A program made the position numbers and the translations under genes. A stretch of 64,000 nucleotides of DNA from Mesobacillus persicus. GTDB taxonomy: Bacteria; Bacillota; Bacilli; Bacillales; Cytobacillaceae. The stretch lies in contig NZ_FOBW01000003.1 in the NCBI RefSeq assembly GCF_900109925.1, positions 186,001-250,000 on the forward strand, given 5' to 3'. The notes below the pieces were generated by a model. It was not told the DNA's origin, made no database searches, and worked only from the letters and a program-made list of their open reading frames with translations. Of this stretch, positions 15,980-27,605 are shown in pieces; within the stretch, counting starts at the first letter, position 1, and every line of letters starts with the position of its first letter.

Positions 15980-17116
15980 ATGCTACAAAGGATGAAGGGG
16001 TTAAAGATCTTTCCAGCCAGATATGGGTTATTTCCATATGTGTTTTTGATTTATCTTGTGATGCCTGCTTATTATGTCTCAATTGAACAAGGCTGGACAC
16101 GAATAGCTGGGATTGGGCTGCTGCTATTGTTTTTAGTGACATACCGGCAGCTCTATAACTCTTTTGATAAGAAAGCGTATACGAACTGGCTAGTGGTTCA
16201 GGTTGCGATTATTTTAATCCTAGCTATCTTTTATGATCTTTATAATATCTTTTTAGGATTTTTTACAGCTAATTTTATAGGTTGGTATAAAAGTAAGAAG
16301 ATGTTTTATCGAGCACTAGGATTGTTTATTTTAGCAATTATTACACCAGTAATGATTCATTGGAAGACCTTGCCGATAGAAAGCATCTATTTTAATGCAA
16401 TATTTATTCTGATCATGTTGATTTCTCCTTTTGGTATTCGGTCAATGAGCAGTCGGATGGAGTTGGAGCAAAAGCTTAATGAAGCCAATGAACAAATCAA
16501 AGAGTTGGTAAAACGCGATGAGAGAATGCGAATTGCTCGGGACCTTCATGACACCTTGGGGCATACATTATCGATGATTACGTTGAAGAGTCAACTGGTT
16601 CACAAATTGATTAGCAAGGATCTTGAAAAAGCGAAGCTCGAGACGAAAGAGATTGAAAGGTCCTCGCGCTCAGCGCTAAAGCAGGTGAGAGAATTGGTGT
16701 CCGACATGCGAGCGATTACTGTGGCGGAGGAGCTGATTGAGACGGAGTCAATTTTACAAACAGCAGGGATCTCGTTTCGTTTCGAAGGGGATTCGAAGCT
16801 TGCGGACGTCCCACTGCTTACGCAAAATATCCTCAGCATGTGCCTTAAAGAAGGGGTAACAAATGTGGTCAAACATAGTCAGGCAAATAACTGTGTTGTC
16901 CAGGTGGTAAAAAAAGCAGGTGAAATTGAATTAACGGTCCTTGACGACGGGAAGGGACTTGAGGGAACTTCTAGCGAAGGGAACGGCTTGAAAGGAATTA
17001 ACGAACGTTTAAGGTTAATAGATGGTTTGGTAAAAATCATTTCGCAGAAAGGAACCAAGTTGATTATTACGGTTCCAATCATTGTAAAGGAAAAGAAAGC
17101 TGGTGTTGGTTCTTGA
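15980..17116 (+). CDS. yvfT: YvfT-like (DesK-class) sensor histidine kinase
   Basis: A 378-residue kinase. Five or so membrane helices occupy residues 15-155 (no extracellular domain), followed by a linker helix and the HisKA_3 phospho-acceptor H190 in IARDLHDTLGHTLSM. The ATPase domain shows KEGVTNVVKHSQA, LDDGKGL and GNGLKGINERL. A many-helix sensor without an outer loop fits DesK-like kinases that respond to membrane state or to flux through the neighbouring exporter. It starts six bases after the permease gene, and its stop overlaps the response-regulator start. Confidence 0.88.
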   Translation: MLQRMKGLKIFPARYGLFPYVFLIYLVMPAYYVSIEQGWTRIAGIGLLLLFLVTYRQLYNSFDKKAYTNWLVVQVAIILILAIFYDLYNIFLGFFTANFIGWYKSKKMFYRALGLFILAIITPVMIHWKTLPIESIYFNAIFILIMLISPFGIRSMSSRMELEQKLNEANEQIKELVKRDERMRIARDLHDTLGHTLSMITLKSQLVHKLISKDLEKAKLETKEIERSSRSALKQVRELVSDMRAITVAEELIETESILQTAGISFRFEGDSKLADVPLLTQNILSMCLKEGVTNVVKHSQANNCVVQVVKKAGEIELTVLDDGKGLEGTSSEGNGLKGINERLRLIDGLVKIISQKGTKLIITVPIIVKEKKAGVGS

Positions 17117-17715
17117 TTCGAGTCATGATTGCAGAAGATCAGGGGATGCTAAGGGGAGCTTTAGGCTCTTTACTAGATTTTGAGGATGATATTGAGATTG
17201 TGGGAGAGGCATCTAACGGGAAGGAAGCCTTGGAGATGCTCCTCTCCCTTCGACCTGATGTATGTTTAATGGATATTGAAATGCCTTTTAAGAGCGGTCT
17301 TGAAGTGGCAGAGGAAGCGAAGAACCTGTTTCTGCCATGCAAGATCATCATACTGACCACCTTTGCTCGCCCTGGTTATTTTGAACAAGCGGTGAAAATT
17401 GGCGTACATGGCTATATGTTAAAGGACGGATCGATTGATGAACTAGCAGAGTCCATCCGTAGTGTGATGAAAGGGAAGCGTGAATTTGCACCTGAACTGA
17501 TTTTTGGAAGCATAAAGGTCGATAACCCACTTACCGACCGCGAGAAGGATGTACTAAGATTGGCTTCAGAAGGAAAAACCTCGAAAGAAATTTCAGCAGA
17601 ATTATTTTTATCGGCTGGTACGATCCGGAATTATATGTCAGAGATTATTAATAAACTTGAAGTGAAGAACCGAACTGAAGCGGTTACCGTGGCGAAGGAA
17701 AAAGGGTGGATATAG
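17113..17715 (+). CDS. yvfU: YvfU-like NarL-family response regulator
   Basis: A 200-residue regulator starting at TTG 17113, which overlaps the kinase stop. The product begins MIRVMIAEDQ, the usual start of a receiver domain. D54 in VCLMDIEMP is the phospho-acceptor and K in MLKDGS the conserved lysine. The LuxR-type helix-turn-helix (about 140-190) reads LTDREKDVLRLASEGKTSKEI then SAGTIRNYMSEIINKL. It likely acts on the operon's own promoter, where a 14-bp ATGACAA palindrome is found. Confidence 0.9.
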   Translation: MIRVMIAEDQGMLRGALGSLLDFEDDIEIVGEASNGKEALEMLLSLRPDVCLMDIEMPFKSGLEVAEEAKNLFLPCKIIILTTFARPGYFEQAVKIGVHGYMLKDGSIDELAESIRSVMKGKREFAPELIFGSIKVDNPLTDREKDVLRLASEGKTSKEISAELFLSAGTIRNYMSEIINKLEVKNRTEAVTVAKEKGWI

Positions 17716-17820
17716 GCAAGGATTGATCCGTTTGGCAGACAGAAATTACATTTCAGCGACAGTGCTTTTTTTGCTGAGATGTATTCAGGTCTGTTGCATT
17801 AAATAAAATAGAAATAGTAA

Positions 17821-17852
17821 AAGAGCTGTGTATGCTACAGTTCTTTTTTTTC
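17821..17852 (+). terminator. Terminator of the yvfRSTU-like operon
   Basis: AGAGCTGT and ACAGTTCT pair with one G-U and run into nine T residues. The rest of the 295-bp gap to 18010 is AT-rich, without a recognised Fur box. Confidence 0.75.
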
Positions 17853-18010
17853 ATCATCTTTCTTTCAAGGATTATACGTAAAAAGAGAAGTAATTAAGTT
17901 TAAGAAATGATATTTTTTAAGAAGTAAGGACTTCCGTAAGTGGGAGGAGGCTTAATTCGAAGAATCCCTAAAATCCCACCTATTACTTTTGAAAAAGCTG
18001 GAGGCAAAAA

Positions 18011-19939
18011 ATGTTACGATCAGAACTTAAGTTAGAAAAAGAAGAAACGAAAATATATCAATATATTGAATCAAAGTACCCTCATTTAGTTGATAAATAT
18101 GTAAGCTGCGTGTCTAAAGCTCGACTTTTGATTATGGAAAGAATGGTCAATGCGTTGTTAAGAGAAGGCTTTTTTGAAAATGAGCAAATCGAAAGTCAGC
18201 TTTCTTCCTCTAATCAGTTAGAATTTCCTGTCAGAAAGGGGATACTGATCATCCCAATTTCTGATCGATATAGTTACAACAGATTCAAGATTGATGAAAA
18301 TCCGATGTTGATTGAAAATCAATCTCCTACTGAAATTGTCCACCCTGCCTTTTTACTGGAGGTCATGAAGGATGTGAAGGAAGAGCAAGCAGCAACCTTT
18401 ACGAACTTACATGGACTTCAGGCAGAGCTTTCCGATAGCGTTGCAAATATGGGGCTGGCTCTGTTGTTTCAACAGGTGAGAACCGAAGAGCTACAGAATG
18501 TGATTTCAGAAACAGAATCAAAATCAATTTTCGAGCTAGCGGGAGTGCTCGCAGAACAAAATCATCGTTTTGATGAAGCATTGTTTTTTGAACAATTATC
18601 TGTGTCAGGGCATTTGCTACATCCATGTACAAAGTCGAAAATTGGTTTAAGCATTGATGAAATCATGGACTATTCAGCTGAATTTGATTCCTCTGTCCCC
18701 GTGTATTTTGCTGCTATACATAAGGAAATTGCTTATCATAACCCAAAAATAAAGAGCGAGGATATTCATCAGTTTTGGTTAAAAGAATATCCCGAGCTTG
18801 CCAGTGAAATGACGAAAGTATGCTTAGAAAACAATCAAAATTTTGATGACTTTTATATCATTCCAGTTCATCCCTGGCAGAAGGAACATACTATGAGTTC
18901 CCTTTATTCAGAAGAAATCGCAAAAGGACAAATTTTGTTCGCTGAGACCTCCGTTCCAGTAAAGCCGACATTGTCGGTTCGCACAGTTTTACCTGAAAAG
19001 AAAAATTTTCATATGAAACTGCCAATCAATGTACAAATGACAAGTGCGGTGAGAACCATTTCGCCGAACTCCATTCATAATGGTCCTGAGATTACCTTAA
19101 TCTTAAATGAGATTTTAAAAAGAGAAGAATCCCTAAATGATACTCTGGCCATCATAGGTGAGGAGATTGGTGTGCGTTTTCAATCAAACGATGCATCTGA
19201 ACCGAACTTTCGTGATAGGAACAAGAATTTATCTTACCTTATAAGAAAAACGCCAGCTTCATTTTTAGAGGAAAGAGAACATGCTGTAGTGGCCTGCGCC
19301 TTGTTTAATCTTTCGCCTGTTACGAATGATCTTTTAGTATATGAAATTTTTGACCAATTTCATTTGCGAAATGCTGAAAATACCTTGCAAGAGAATTTAG
19401 TTCTTTTCTTTGAAAAATACATGACTGTTGTCCTTTCTAGTGTGATTCCATTGATGACGAAATACGGAATTGGTTTAGAGGCACATCTGCAAAATACGTT
19501 GATTGTATTGCAAGAGTATGAGCCTGTAAAAGTAGTAATTCGTGATTTAGGTGGGGTAAGAATTGACACCAATCGTTTAGAACGGAAGGGGTTTTATGGA
19601 AGCTATTTTCCTGGGTCCGCTACGATTAATCCCGATGAAGTCGGAATGCAAAATAAGGTCATTCATACCGTCTTTCAAAGCCACATCGGTGAATTGACCT
19701 ACTATTTAGCAAAAAAGTATGGAGTTAGCGAACAATATTTCTGGGATCTTGTAAAACAGATTTGCACTGATATATTCGAAGAGTTGGGAAAGGATGAGAC
19801 GATTCGCGCGAACATAGAAAGTGATCGGGCGGCTATATTAGGAAAGACCGTCCAAACGAAAGCATTAACCCTCATGCGATTAACGGATGATGTGACCGAT
19901 TATGCTTTTATTGATTTGCCGAATCCGTTATGGTCATAA
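18011..19939 (+). CDS. NIS siderophore synthetase (IucA/IucC family)
   Basis: A 642-residue member of the NRPS-independent siderophore synthetase family, which condenses a carboxylate such as citrate with an amine or alcohol using ATP. The IucA/IucC domain shows SGHLLHPCTKSKIGLS (about 199-214; ATP-site motif), VHPWQKEH and KPTLSVRTVLPEKKNFHMKLP. The C-terminal FhuF-like part has GIGLEAHLQNTLIVL and VVIRDLGGVRID. CTGGAGGC precedes the ATG. Oddly it stands alone, with no partner synthetase, amine-making enzyme, exporter or uptake gene nearby, and no clear TGATAAT-type Fur box upstream. Confidence 0.9.
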   Translation: MLRSELKLEKEETKIYQYIESKYPHLVDKYVSCVSKARLLIMERMVNALLREGFFENEQIESQLSSSNQLEFPVRKGILIIPISDRYSYNRFKIDENPMLIENQSPTEIVHPAFLLEVMKDVKEEQAATFTNLHGLQAELSDSVANMGLALLFQQVRTEELQNVISETESKSIFELAGVLAEQNHRFDEALFFEQLSVSGHLLHPCTKSKIGLSIDEIMDYSAEFDSSVPVYFAAIHKEIAYHNPKIKSEDIHQFWLKEYPELASEMTKVCLENNQNFDDFYIIPVHPWQKEHTMSSLYSEEIAKGQILFAETSVPVKPTLSVRTVLPEKKNFHMKLPINVQMTSAVRTISPNSIHNGPEITLILNEILKREESLNDTLAIIGEEIGVRFQSNDASEPNFRDRNKNLSYLIRKTPASFLEEREHAVVACALFNLSPVTNDLLVYEIFDQFHLRNAENTLQENLVLFFEKYMTVVLSSVIPLMTKYGIGLEAHLQNTLIVLQEYEPVKVVIRDLGGVRIDTNRLERKGFYGSYFPGSATINPDEVGMQNKVIHTVFQSHIGELTYYLAKKYGVSEQYFWDLVKQICTDIFEELGKDETIRANIESDRAAILGKTVQTKALTLMRLTDDVTDYAFIDLPNPLWS

Positions 19940-20043
19940 GGACAGACATCGTATCCCGATTGCTTTTAATAAATAAAATCTTTTCAAATAATTTATGGGC
20001 AATGGCATATCGTGCCTTATGTTCTAAATAGGAGGCGATTAGA

Positions 20044-20889
20044 GTGAATGTTAGTGTGAATAAGGAATGGCTCGTTGACCAATTAGGAAACGGGCAGGTC
20101 AAAATTATTGATTGCCGATTTGAATTAGGAAAGCCGAATGAAGGAAAACGCCTGTATCAAGAAAGCCATATTCCTGGTGCTTATTACTTTGATTTAGAAA
20201 AACAATTGTCCTCACCGGTATCAACACATGGCGGAAGACATCCGCTTCCAGATATAGATCAACTAAGACTTGAAATTGAAAAGGTGGGAATAGACAATGC
20301 TAAAACCGTTGTTGCCTATGATGGTGGGGAAGGTCAGTTTGCCTCTCGCTTTTGGTGGTTGCTTACCTATATGGGACATGAGAATGTATTTGTGTTAAAT
20401 GAAGGCTTTAAAGGGTGGGAAGAAGCAGGTTATCCAACCACCGAGGATGTTCCTGAACTTGAACCCGCTTCATTTAAAGTCGACCTTCAAGAAGAGATGT
20501 TAGCTACGTATGAAGATGTAAAGGAGATTGTCTCAAATAAGAAAAACTCTCCAATCCTAATTGATTCAAGGGATGAGGCACGATACTTAGGAGAGGTTGA
20601 ACCAATCGATCGGGTTCCTGGGCACATTCCTGGAGCAATTCATAAATTTTGGGCAGGAGGAATCGAACAAGGTTCATTTAAAACTGAGGAAGAACAGGGA
20701 AAAAGATTTGCCGAGTTAGCTGAGGATGAACCAATTATTGTTTATTGTGGCTCAGGCGTTACCGCTACACCAAATTATATGGCTTTAAAAATGGCAGGAT
20801 TCCACAATGTAAAGCTATATGCCGGAAGCTATAGTGATTGGGTCTCATATGAAGAAAATCCAGTAGCAAAAGGAAAAGAAACAAGGTAA
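20044..20889 (+). CDS. Two-domain sulfurtransferase (thiosulfate/3-mercaptopyruvate type)
   Basis: A 281-residue protein of two rhodanese domains. The N-terminal domain (1-140) is the inactive one, with ESHIPGAYYFDLEKQLSS and DGGEGQFASRFWWLLTYMGH; it has no catalytic cysteine. The C-terminal domain holds the active loop YCGSGVTA with catalytic C235, the loop type shared by 3-mercaptopyruvate and thiosulfate sulfurtransferases. The start is GTG 20044, with AGGAGGCG nine bases upstream. It moves sulfane sulfur to an acceptor such as cyanide or a thiol. It is a single-gene unit. Confidence 0.9.
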   Translation: MNVSVNKEWLVDQLGNGQVKIIDCRFELGKPNEGKRLYQESHIPGAYYFDLEKQLSSPVSTHGGRHPLPDIDQLRLEIEKVGIDNAKTVVAYDGGEGQFASRFWWLLTYMGHENVFVLNEGFKGWEEAGYPTTEDVPELEPASFKVDLQEEMLATYEDVKEIVSNKKNSPILIDSRDEARYLGEVEPIDRVPGHIPGAIHKFWAGGIEQGSFKTEEEQGKRFAELAEDEPIIVYCGSGVTATPNYMALKMAGFHNVKLYAGSYSDWVSYEENPVAKGKETR

Positions 20890-20902
20890 TTCAACCTTGT
20901 CA

Positions 20903-20960
20903 TCGGGTCAGTTCGCCAAAGAAGTAGGGTTACCTATACTGGTGGACTGATCCTTTTTTA
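20903..20960 (+). terminator. Terminator after the sulfurtransferase, GGGTCAGT repeat-family member
   Basis: GGGTCAGTTCGCC and GGTGGACTGATCC pair across an AAGTAGGGTTACCTA-type centre, then TTTTTT. It resembles the long hairpin at 63405-63468 and thus belongs to the dispersed GGGTCAGTCC family. Confidence 0.7.
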
Positions 20961-21148
20961 TGTTGAGCTTCGGTAAAAATCTTCAGGCTTGTGAAAGGGA
21001 ATACCACTTATTCATAAACATCTTTAAATATAAATAGGCTAAGATATTGGGGTTCATTTGGAGCAGGGAGTTTTTCTTAGGAATGTACCCATGTACTCAT
21101 CCTTTTGTCCCATTTTTTATACCAACTATTTTCTTGTAAATGTTATGA

Positions 21149-21688
21149 TGGAAAGAGATAACCAATTTTAAGGAGATTAAATATGACGCAGAGTTCGATC
21201 ACTCGCAACAACGATTAATATCAAAAGGGGTTTCAGCAAATATAGTGATGAAAGAACTAGATTACCAACTGCACAATATAGTAGAAAGTGATAACGATCT
21301 TTATCATTATTGTACAGCCATCTATATGTTTATCGATACAACAAAACAGACGATTGAATACATCAATGCTGGTCATCCACCAGCCATTTATCTTGATAAG
21401 AACGGAAGACAAAAAGAACTAAAAACGACCGTCCCACCGATTGGTTTATTCAAGGGAATTGATTTTCATTCCTCTACCTTTTCATATACAAAAGGGGCAA
21501 GGCTCCTTCTTTATACAGACGGGGTATCAGAACCCCTCGAAGAAAATCGTTTAGGTTCCTTGTTAAAAGATTCTACAACGCTGACCTTAGAGAATGTAAA
21601 AGATAAACTATCGAAAACTCTCGAAGAAGATGGAAACAAATGTTATAAAAATGACGACCAGTGCTTTATTTTAATTGATTTAAAATAA
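21149..21688 (+). pseudogene. C-terminal remnant of a SpoIIE/RsbU-type PP2C phosphatase
   Basis: The open frame from 21149 to 21688 encodes only the second half of a PP2C-like serine phosphatase domain: an SKGVSANIVMKEL segment (the degraded equivalent of the HG.PAA.LM stretch), YCTAIYMFIDTTKQTIEYINAGHPPAIYL, GARLLLYTDGVSE and a final DDQCFILIDL. The sensor part and the first metal-binding half are absent. An AAGGAG ribosome site leads into an ATG (21183) in a different frame that stops after 11 codons. The longest ATG/GTG-started piece in frame is GTG 21245 (147 residues). A truncated, probably inactive gene is the likeliest reading. Confidence 0.65.
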
Positions 21689-21744
21689 AGCTGGTCGGAC
21701 GCATGATCTAGAAGGCGGAAAGGTAAAAGAAGGCAGGTGAACAC

Positions 21745-23811
21745 ATGATGAATCTAGCAAAAATAGAACCCATTTCAATCCCTGCAATCAGAGCAGAAGG
21801 TATGGATGCCATTGTCGAGTGGTTCAGTCAGCATAAACAATCCTTCTATTTACTTGGTCGGACTTATCGTCTGAATCAGCAGCAAATAGAAGAGCTATTT
21901 TATCGGGCAATCCTAAAAGTCTACAAGGAATTGCCTCGATTTAAAAGTGAAACATCCTTTGAATTGTGGGTTACATCAATTTTTATACATATTTGCCGGG
22001 AGCTTTCTAAAGATAAAAATGTACAAGTTTCAGAGGAAAGTCTACCAGTTCCGGATGAGCTTAAACACCTAGATCGATTAAAAGCGACTGAGAGAGAAGT
22101 AATGGTACTTAACTTTCTAAAAGGATTCTCCAAGGAGGAAACCGCACAACTTCTCCAACTTCCTGTCGAAAAGGTGAAAGAGCTGTTGTTTGCTGGAATC
22201 CAGTCACTTAGAACAGAAATGGGACACGGAGCAAGCTTTCATGGTTGTAAAGAGTACCATAAGGACTATATCGAATACCTAGAAAGAACGATGGACCGCG
22301 CGAGAAAGATAGATTTAGAGATACATATTTATCATTGTCCAGACTGTCAGGAGGACCTCGCGACCTTTCAGGATGTTCTGTTAACGATGCAGAATCTTAC
22401 GGAAAGAATGGAGGAATTCCAAGTTCCCGTTGGCTTCATGGAGAACATCACAGATCGGCTGGCTGAAAAGGAAAAGCATCGCCAACAGAAAAGAAACAAA
22501 CGTAAAAAGATCGGGTTAATCGGTGTTGGTGTTTTCGCATTTATCCTGGGAATCGGTTTTTTCACAGGGGTGTTTACCAACCTCTACTATGCCTGGACGG
22601 AAGATGACCAACAATTGGTTGCCTTTCTACAACATGATCTTGGTGAAAGGTTGAACCTCGAGGCAGAAAGTGATGGAGTAAAAATTAACATCAAGAGTGT
22701 GATTGCAGATGATGTTCAGACACTTGTTTTTTATGAAATAGAAGATACAACTGAGGACAATCAATATAGTATGGATTACCATGATGGGATTCTTGTCGAG
22801 AATGAATATGAAATCATGGATCTTGCAAACTATCCAAGGTATTCTCCTCCTGACCTTGAATCGGATGTAAATAAGGAAAAAAAGAACGTGTATCATGGAA
22901 AAATTAGTTTGCGGCCACTCGTAACGGAAAATGGGACCATTCATCTAAAAATCACAAAGCTACAAAAATTGATTCGTGATGCTACCAATGTTGGAGCTTA
23001 TGGAATGGAAAATAAAACAGGAGAATGGAGTTTCGAGATCCCTGTTACAAAACAAACTTCCACCGAATATGTCTTAGATGAAGAAACAGAAGTTGAGGGG
23101 ATTGCGGTTCGCTTTGATAAGCTAAAAATTGCCCCAACGGCAACCATTTTGGAATATGGCATTTCTCATCAGCGATCAGATAAGCGAATGGATTATCTTA
23201 ATTTTAACCATTTAGAAGTTAATAATAAAAAGGTGAATGTAGATCAGTATGGAAGTTCCTATATGGACTCACAGCGGGACAGGAATTGGACTGCGTTTCA
23301 AGCACATTTTGACCCTCTGTTTGGAGAAAAGCCAGAAGAGTTCAATGTTCAATTTGAATCTGCTCACTTATCCTTTGACGATCCAAAAACGGTTGAACTA
23401 GAAGCTTCTCAGGAATACCCTCACACGTTTGAATATGCAGGGAGTACCATCTCCATCGACAAGGTGGAAGTAGGACAGCCTACCAAAGTTGTCTTAAGCA
23501 ATCATGAAATTGAAGACCGTGCCTTTGAGTCGTTTCAGTTCGATATTAGGGGCGAGGATGAGCATGAGATTTATTCGATGGATATGAATGCAGAGGGAGT
23601 GCTTGTTGATAAAAATGGAAGAGAATATGATATGAGTCGTGTAAACCCTATCTCGTATGAAGAACTCGAGCAGCCCCGTTATTTTTATACGGTTCAAACA
23701 ATAGGGTTGCACAGTAACGGCGGAGAAAACGTCATTCCGAAAAGGCTGGAGATTTATGGGTATAGCACAACAAAGTATTTGGATGAGGTTGTGAAGCTTT
23801 CGGTGGAGTAA
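21745..23811 (+). CDS. ECF sigma factor fused to a membrane anti-sigma-like protein
   Basis: A 688-residue fusion. Residues 20-85 look like sigma region 2 (NQQQIEELFYRAILKVYKELPRFK, FELWVTSIFIHICREL). Residues 105-160 look like region 4 (KATEREVMVLNFLKGFSKEETAQLLQLPVEKVKELLFAGIQSLR, split here for length). Residues about 170-215 resemble a zinc anti-sigma domain (HGCKEYH and HIYHCPDCQEDL). A single membrane helix (about 255-277) follows a KKHRQQKRNKRKK-like basic stretch, then a 400-residue outside domain like those of DUF4179/DUF5643 proteins. Sigma activity would need release from the membrane, probably by proteolysis. It stands alone downstream of the phosphatase remnant. Confidence 0.75.
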   Translation: MMNLAKIEPISIPAIRAEGMDAIVEWFSQHKQSFYLLGRTYRLNQQQIEELFYRAILKVYKELPRFKSETSFELWVTSIFIHICRELSKDKNVQVSEESLPVPDELKHLDRLKATEREVMVLNFLKGFSKEETAQLLQLPVEKVKELLFAGIQSLRTEMGHGASFHGCKEYHKDYIEYLERTMDRARKIDLEIHIYHCPDCQEDLATFQDVLLTMQNLTERMEEFQVPVGFMENITDRLAEKEKHRQQKRNKRKKIGLIGVGVFAFILGIGFFTGVFTNLYYAWTEDDQQLVAFLQHDLGERLNLEAESDGVKINIKSVIADDVQTLVFYEIEDTTEDNQYSMDYHDGILVENEYEIMDLANYPRYSPPDLESDVNKEKKNVYHGKISLRPLVTENGTIHLKITKLQKLIRDATNVGAYGMENKTGEWSFEIPVTKQTSTEYVLDEETEVEGIAVRFDKLKIAPTATILEYGISHQRSDKRMDYLNFNHLEVNNKKVNVDQYGSSYMDSQRDRNWTAFQAHFDPLFGEKPEEFNVQFESAHLSFDDPKTVELEASQEYPHTFEYAGSTISIDKVEVGQPTKVVLSNHEIEDRAFESFQFDIRGEDEHEIYSMDMNAEGVLVDKNGREYDMSRVNPISYEELEQPRYFYTVQTIGLHSNGGENVIPKRLEIYGYSTTKYLDEVVKLSVE

Positions 23812-23953
23812 CTTTAGAACGGTGGGTTTTGTGTATCTTCTGTTCTTCCGTCTGAGACGTTTATTTGACGAAGGTTGTTAAAGAGCAGGCAAGTCGATGA
23901 ATATATTTTAGAAAGATAGGTTGGTTGATAAGAGGTAATGAAAGGAAGATTCA

Positions 23954-25165
23954 ATGGAACCAAACAAAGTGAAGCCATTTCTCCTCAAAAATATGACCAT
24001 CTATTCAGAGACCAACATTATTGACAATGGCTATGTAGTCATTATTGATGGAAAAATCCAGGAAGTTGGATCACTATCAAAATTGGTAGAAGAAGTGAAC
24101 TACGAAGTGATGGAACTCCCAGCAGGATCCATCTTAATTCCTGGCTTTATCGATGTTCACATTCATGGAGTTAATGGAGCGGATACGATGGATGCAACGC
24201 CAGAAGCTTTAATGCGGATGGCCGAGGCATTGCCACGAGAAGGAACAACGAGTTTTCTCGCAACAACCATAACCCAAGAACGAGAAGCGATTGAACGAGC
24301 GCTTGTTAATGCAGGCGTGTATATATCTTCGCAACCGCTAACTGGAAAAGCTGAAGTTCTAGGGGTTCACCTTGAAGGTCCTTTTATTAATAAAAAAATG
24401 GCAGGGGCCCAGCCAGTCAACCATATTATCAGCCCTGAAACAGCCTTGTTTCAGGAATGGCAAGCCCTATCAAAAAACAACATCAAACTTGTTACATTGG
24501 CACCGGAAGTTCCAGGGGCATTGGAGCTCATTTCTTATCTAAATAGCACTGGAGTGATTGCTTCTTTAGGGCATACGGATGCTACCTATAACGAAGTCAA
24601 GAGTGCAATCACCAAGGGAGCTAAACAGGTAACGCATCTGTTTAATCAAATGAGGGGGCTACATCATCGAGAGCCGGGAATGGTAGGAGCTGCTTTTCTC
24701 TATGATGAGTTAAAGGCTGAATTGATTGTCGATGGCGTTCATGTCACACCAGAAATCGTTAATATAGCTTACCGCCAAAAAGGAAGCAAAGGGTTGCTGT
24801 TGATTACCGATTCCATGAGGGCAAAATGCTTGAAAAATGGAAGTTATGATTTAGGTGGGCAGCAGGTGAAGGTGGAAGACGGGAGAGCCGTATTAGAAGA
24901 TGGCACTCTTGCCGGAAGCATATTAAAGCTAGGTCAAGCGGTTAAAAACATGATGAATTATACGGGGTGTTCACTTGCTGAGACAATAGAAATGGCTGCA
25001 GTCAATCCTGCAAAGCAGTTAAACGTCTATGAGCATAAAGGGAGCATCAAGAGAGGGAAGGACGCTGATTTAGTTATTCTCGATCAGAACTATAATGTGT
25101 TTATGACATTTTGTCGCGGAGAAATGGCTTATCAAAGGGAGAAGGCAGAATTCAAGGAAGATTAA
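23954..25165 (+). CDS. nagA: N-acetylglucosamine-6-phosphate deacetylase
   Basis: A 403-residue amidohydrolase that removes acetate from GlcNAc-6-phosphate in amino-sugar and cell-wall recycling. Metal and substrate motifs are in place: FIDVHIHGVNG near 60-70, the metal-binding glutamate in GVHLEGPFINKKMAGAQ, LGHTDATY with a metal histidine, THLFNQMRGLHHREPG, and catalytic D in LITDSMRA. GAAAGGAAG precedes the ATG. No nagB, nagR or PTS gene adjoins it, so it is a lone nagA rather than part of the usual nagAB operon. Confidence 0.93.
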   Translation: MEPNKVKPFLLKNMTIYSETNIIDNGYVVIIDGKIQEVGSLSKLVEEVNYEVMELPAGSILIPGFIDVHIHGVNGADTMDATPEALMRMAEALPREGTTSFLATTITQEREAIERALVNAGVYISSQPLTGKAEVLGVHLEGPFINKKMAGAQPVNHIISPETALFQEWQALSKNNIKLVTLAPEVPGALELISYLNSTGVIASLGHTDATYNEVKSAITKGAKQVTHLFNQMRGLHHREPGMVGAAFLYDELKAELIVDGVHVTPEIVNIAYRQKGSKGLLLITDSMRAKCLKNGSYDLGGQQVKVEDGRAVLEDGTLAGSILKLGQAVKNMMNYTGCSLAETIEMAAVNPAKQLNVYEHKGSIKRGKDADLVILDQNYNVFMTFCRGEMAYQREKAEFKED

Positions 25166-25265
25166 AGTAGTAAATTAGCACATATATCTATTTATTGATT
25201 ACTGAGGTAGGGGATAATACAGAATAAAAGGGAAATGATTGGTAGGACAAGCCTGTTCCTAACTA

Positions 25266-25297
25266 GAAAAACCGCCGTCTGTTTGACGGCGGTTTCT
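25266..25297. terminator. Strong bidirectional terminator between nagA and katG
   Basis: AAACCGCCGTC and GACGGCGGTTT form an 11-bp perfect stem with a TGTTT loop. It lies between convergent genes, 10 bases beyond the katG stop. Confidence 0.88.
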
Positions 25298-25305
25298 TCT
25301 GTAGC

Positions 25306-27525
<2,220 letters not shown>

Positions 27526-27590
27526 TCATCTCTCCTTTTGAGTAGGTTTAGTAGTATATATTATGCATCTAGTTAACTTAGAAACTAGAG

Positions 27591-27605
27591 TGATAATCAT
27601 TTTTA
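27591..27605. promoter_or_regulatory. PerR/Fur-like operator upstream of katG
   Basis: TGATAATCATTTTTA matches the 7-1-7 PerR pattern TTATAATNATTATAA at 11 of 14 positions and the Fur pattern at 12 of 14. A candidate katG -10 (TATAAT on the minus strand, plus-strand 27619-27624) lies just upstream of it, so the box would sit a little downstream of the start of transcription. Peroxide-responsive repression by PerR is the usual control of Bacillus katA/katG-type genes. Confidence 0.6.
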
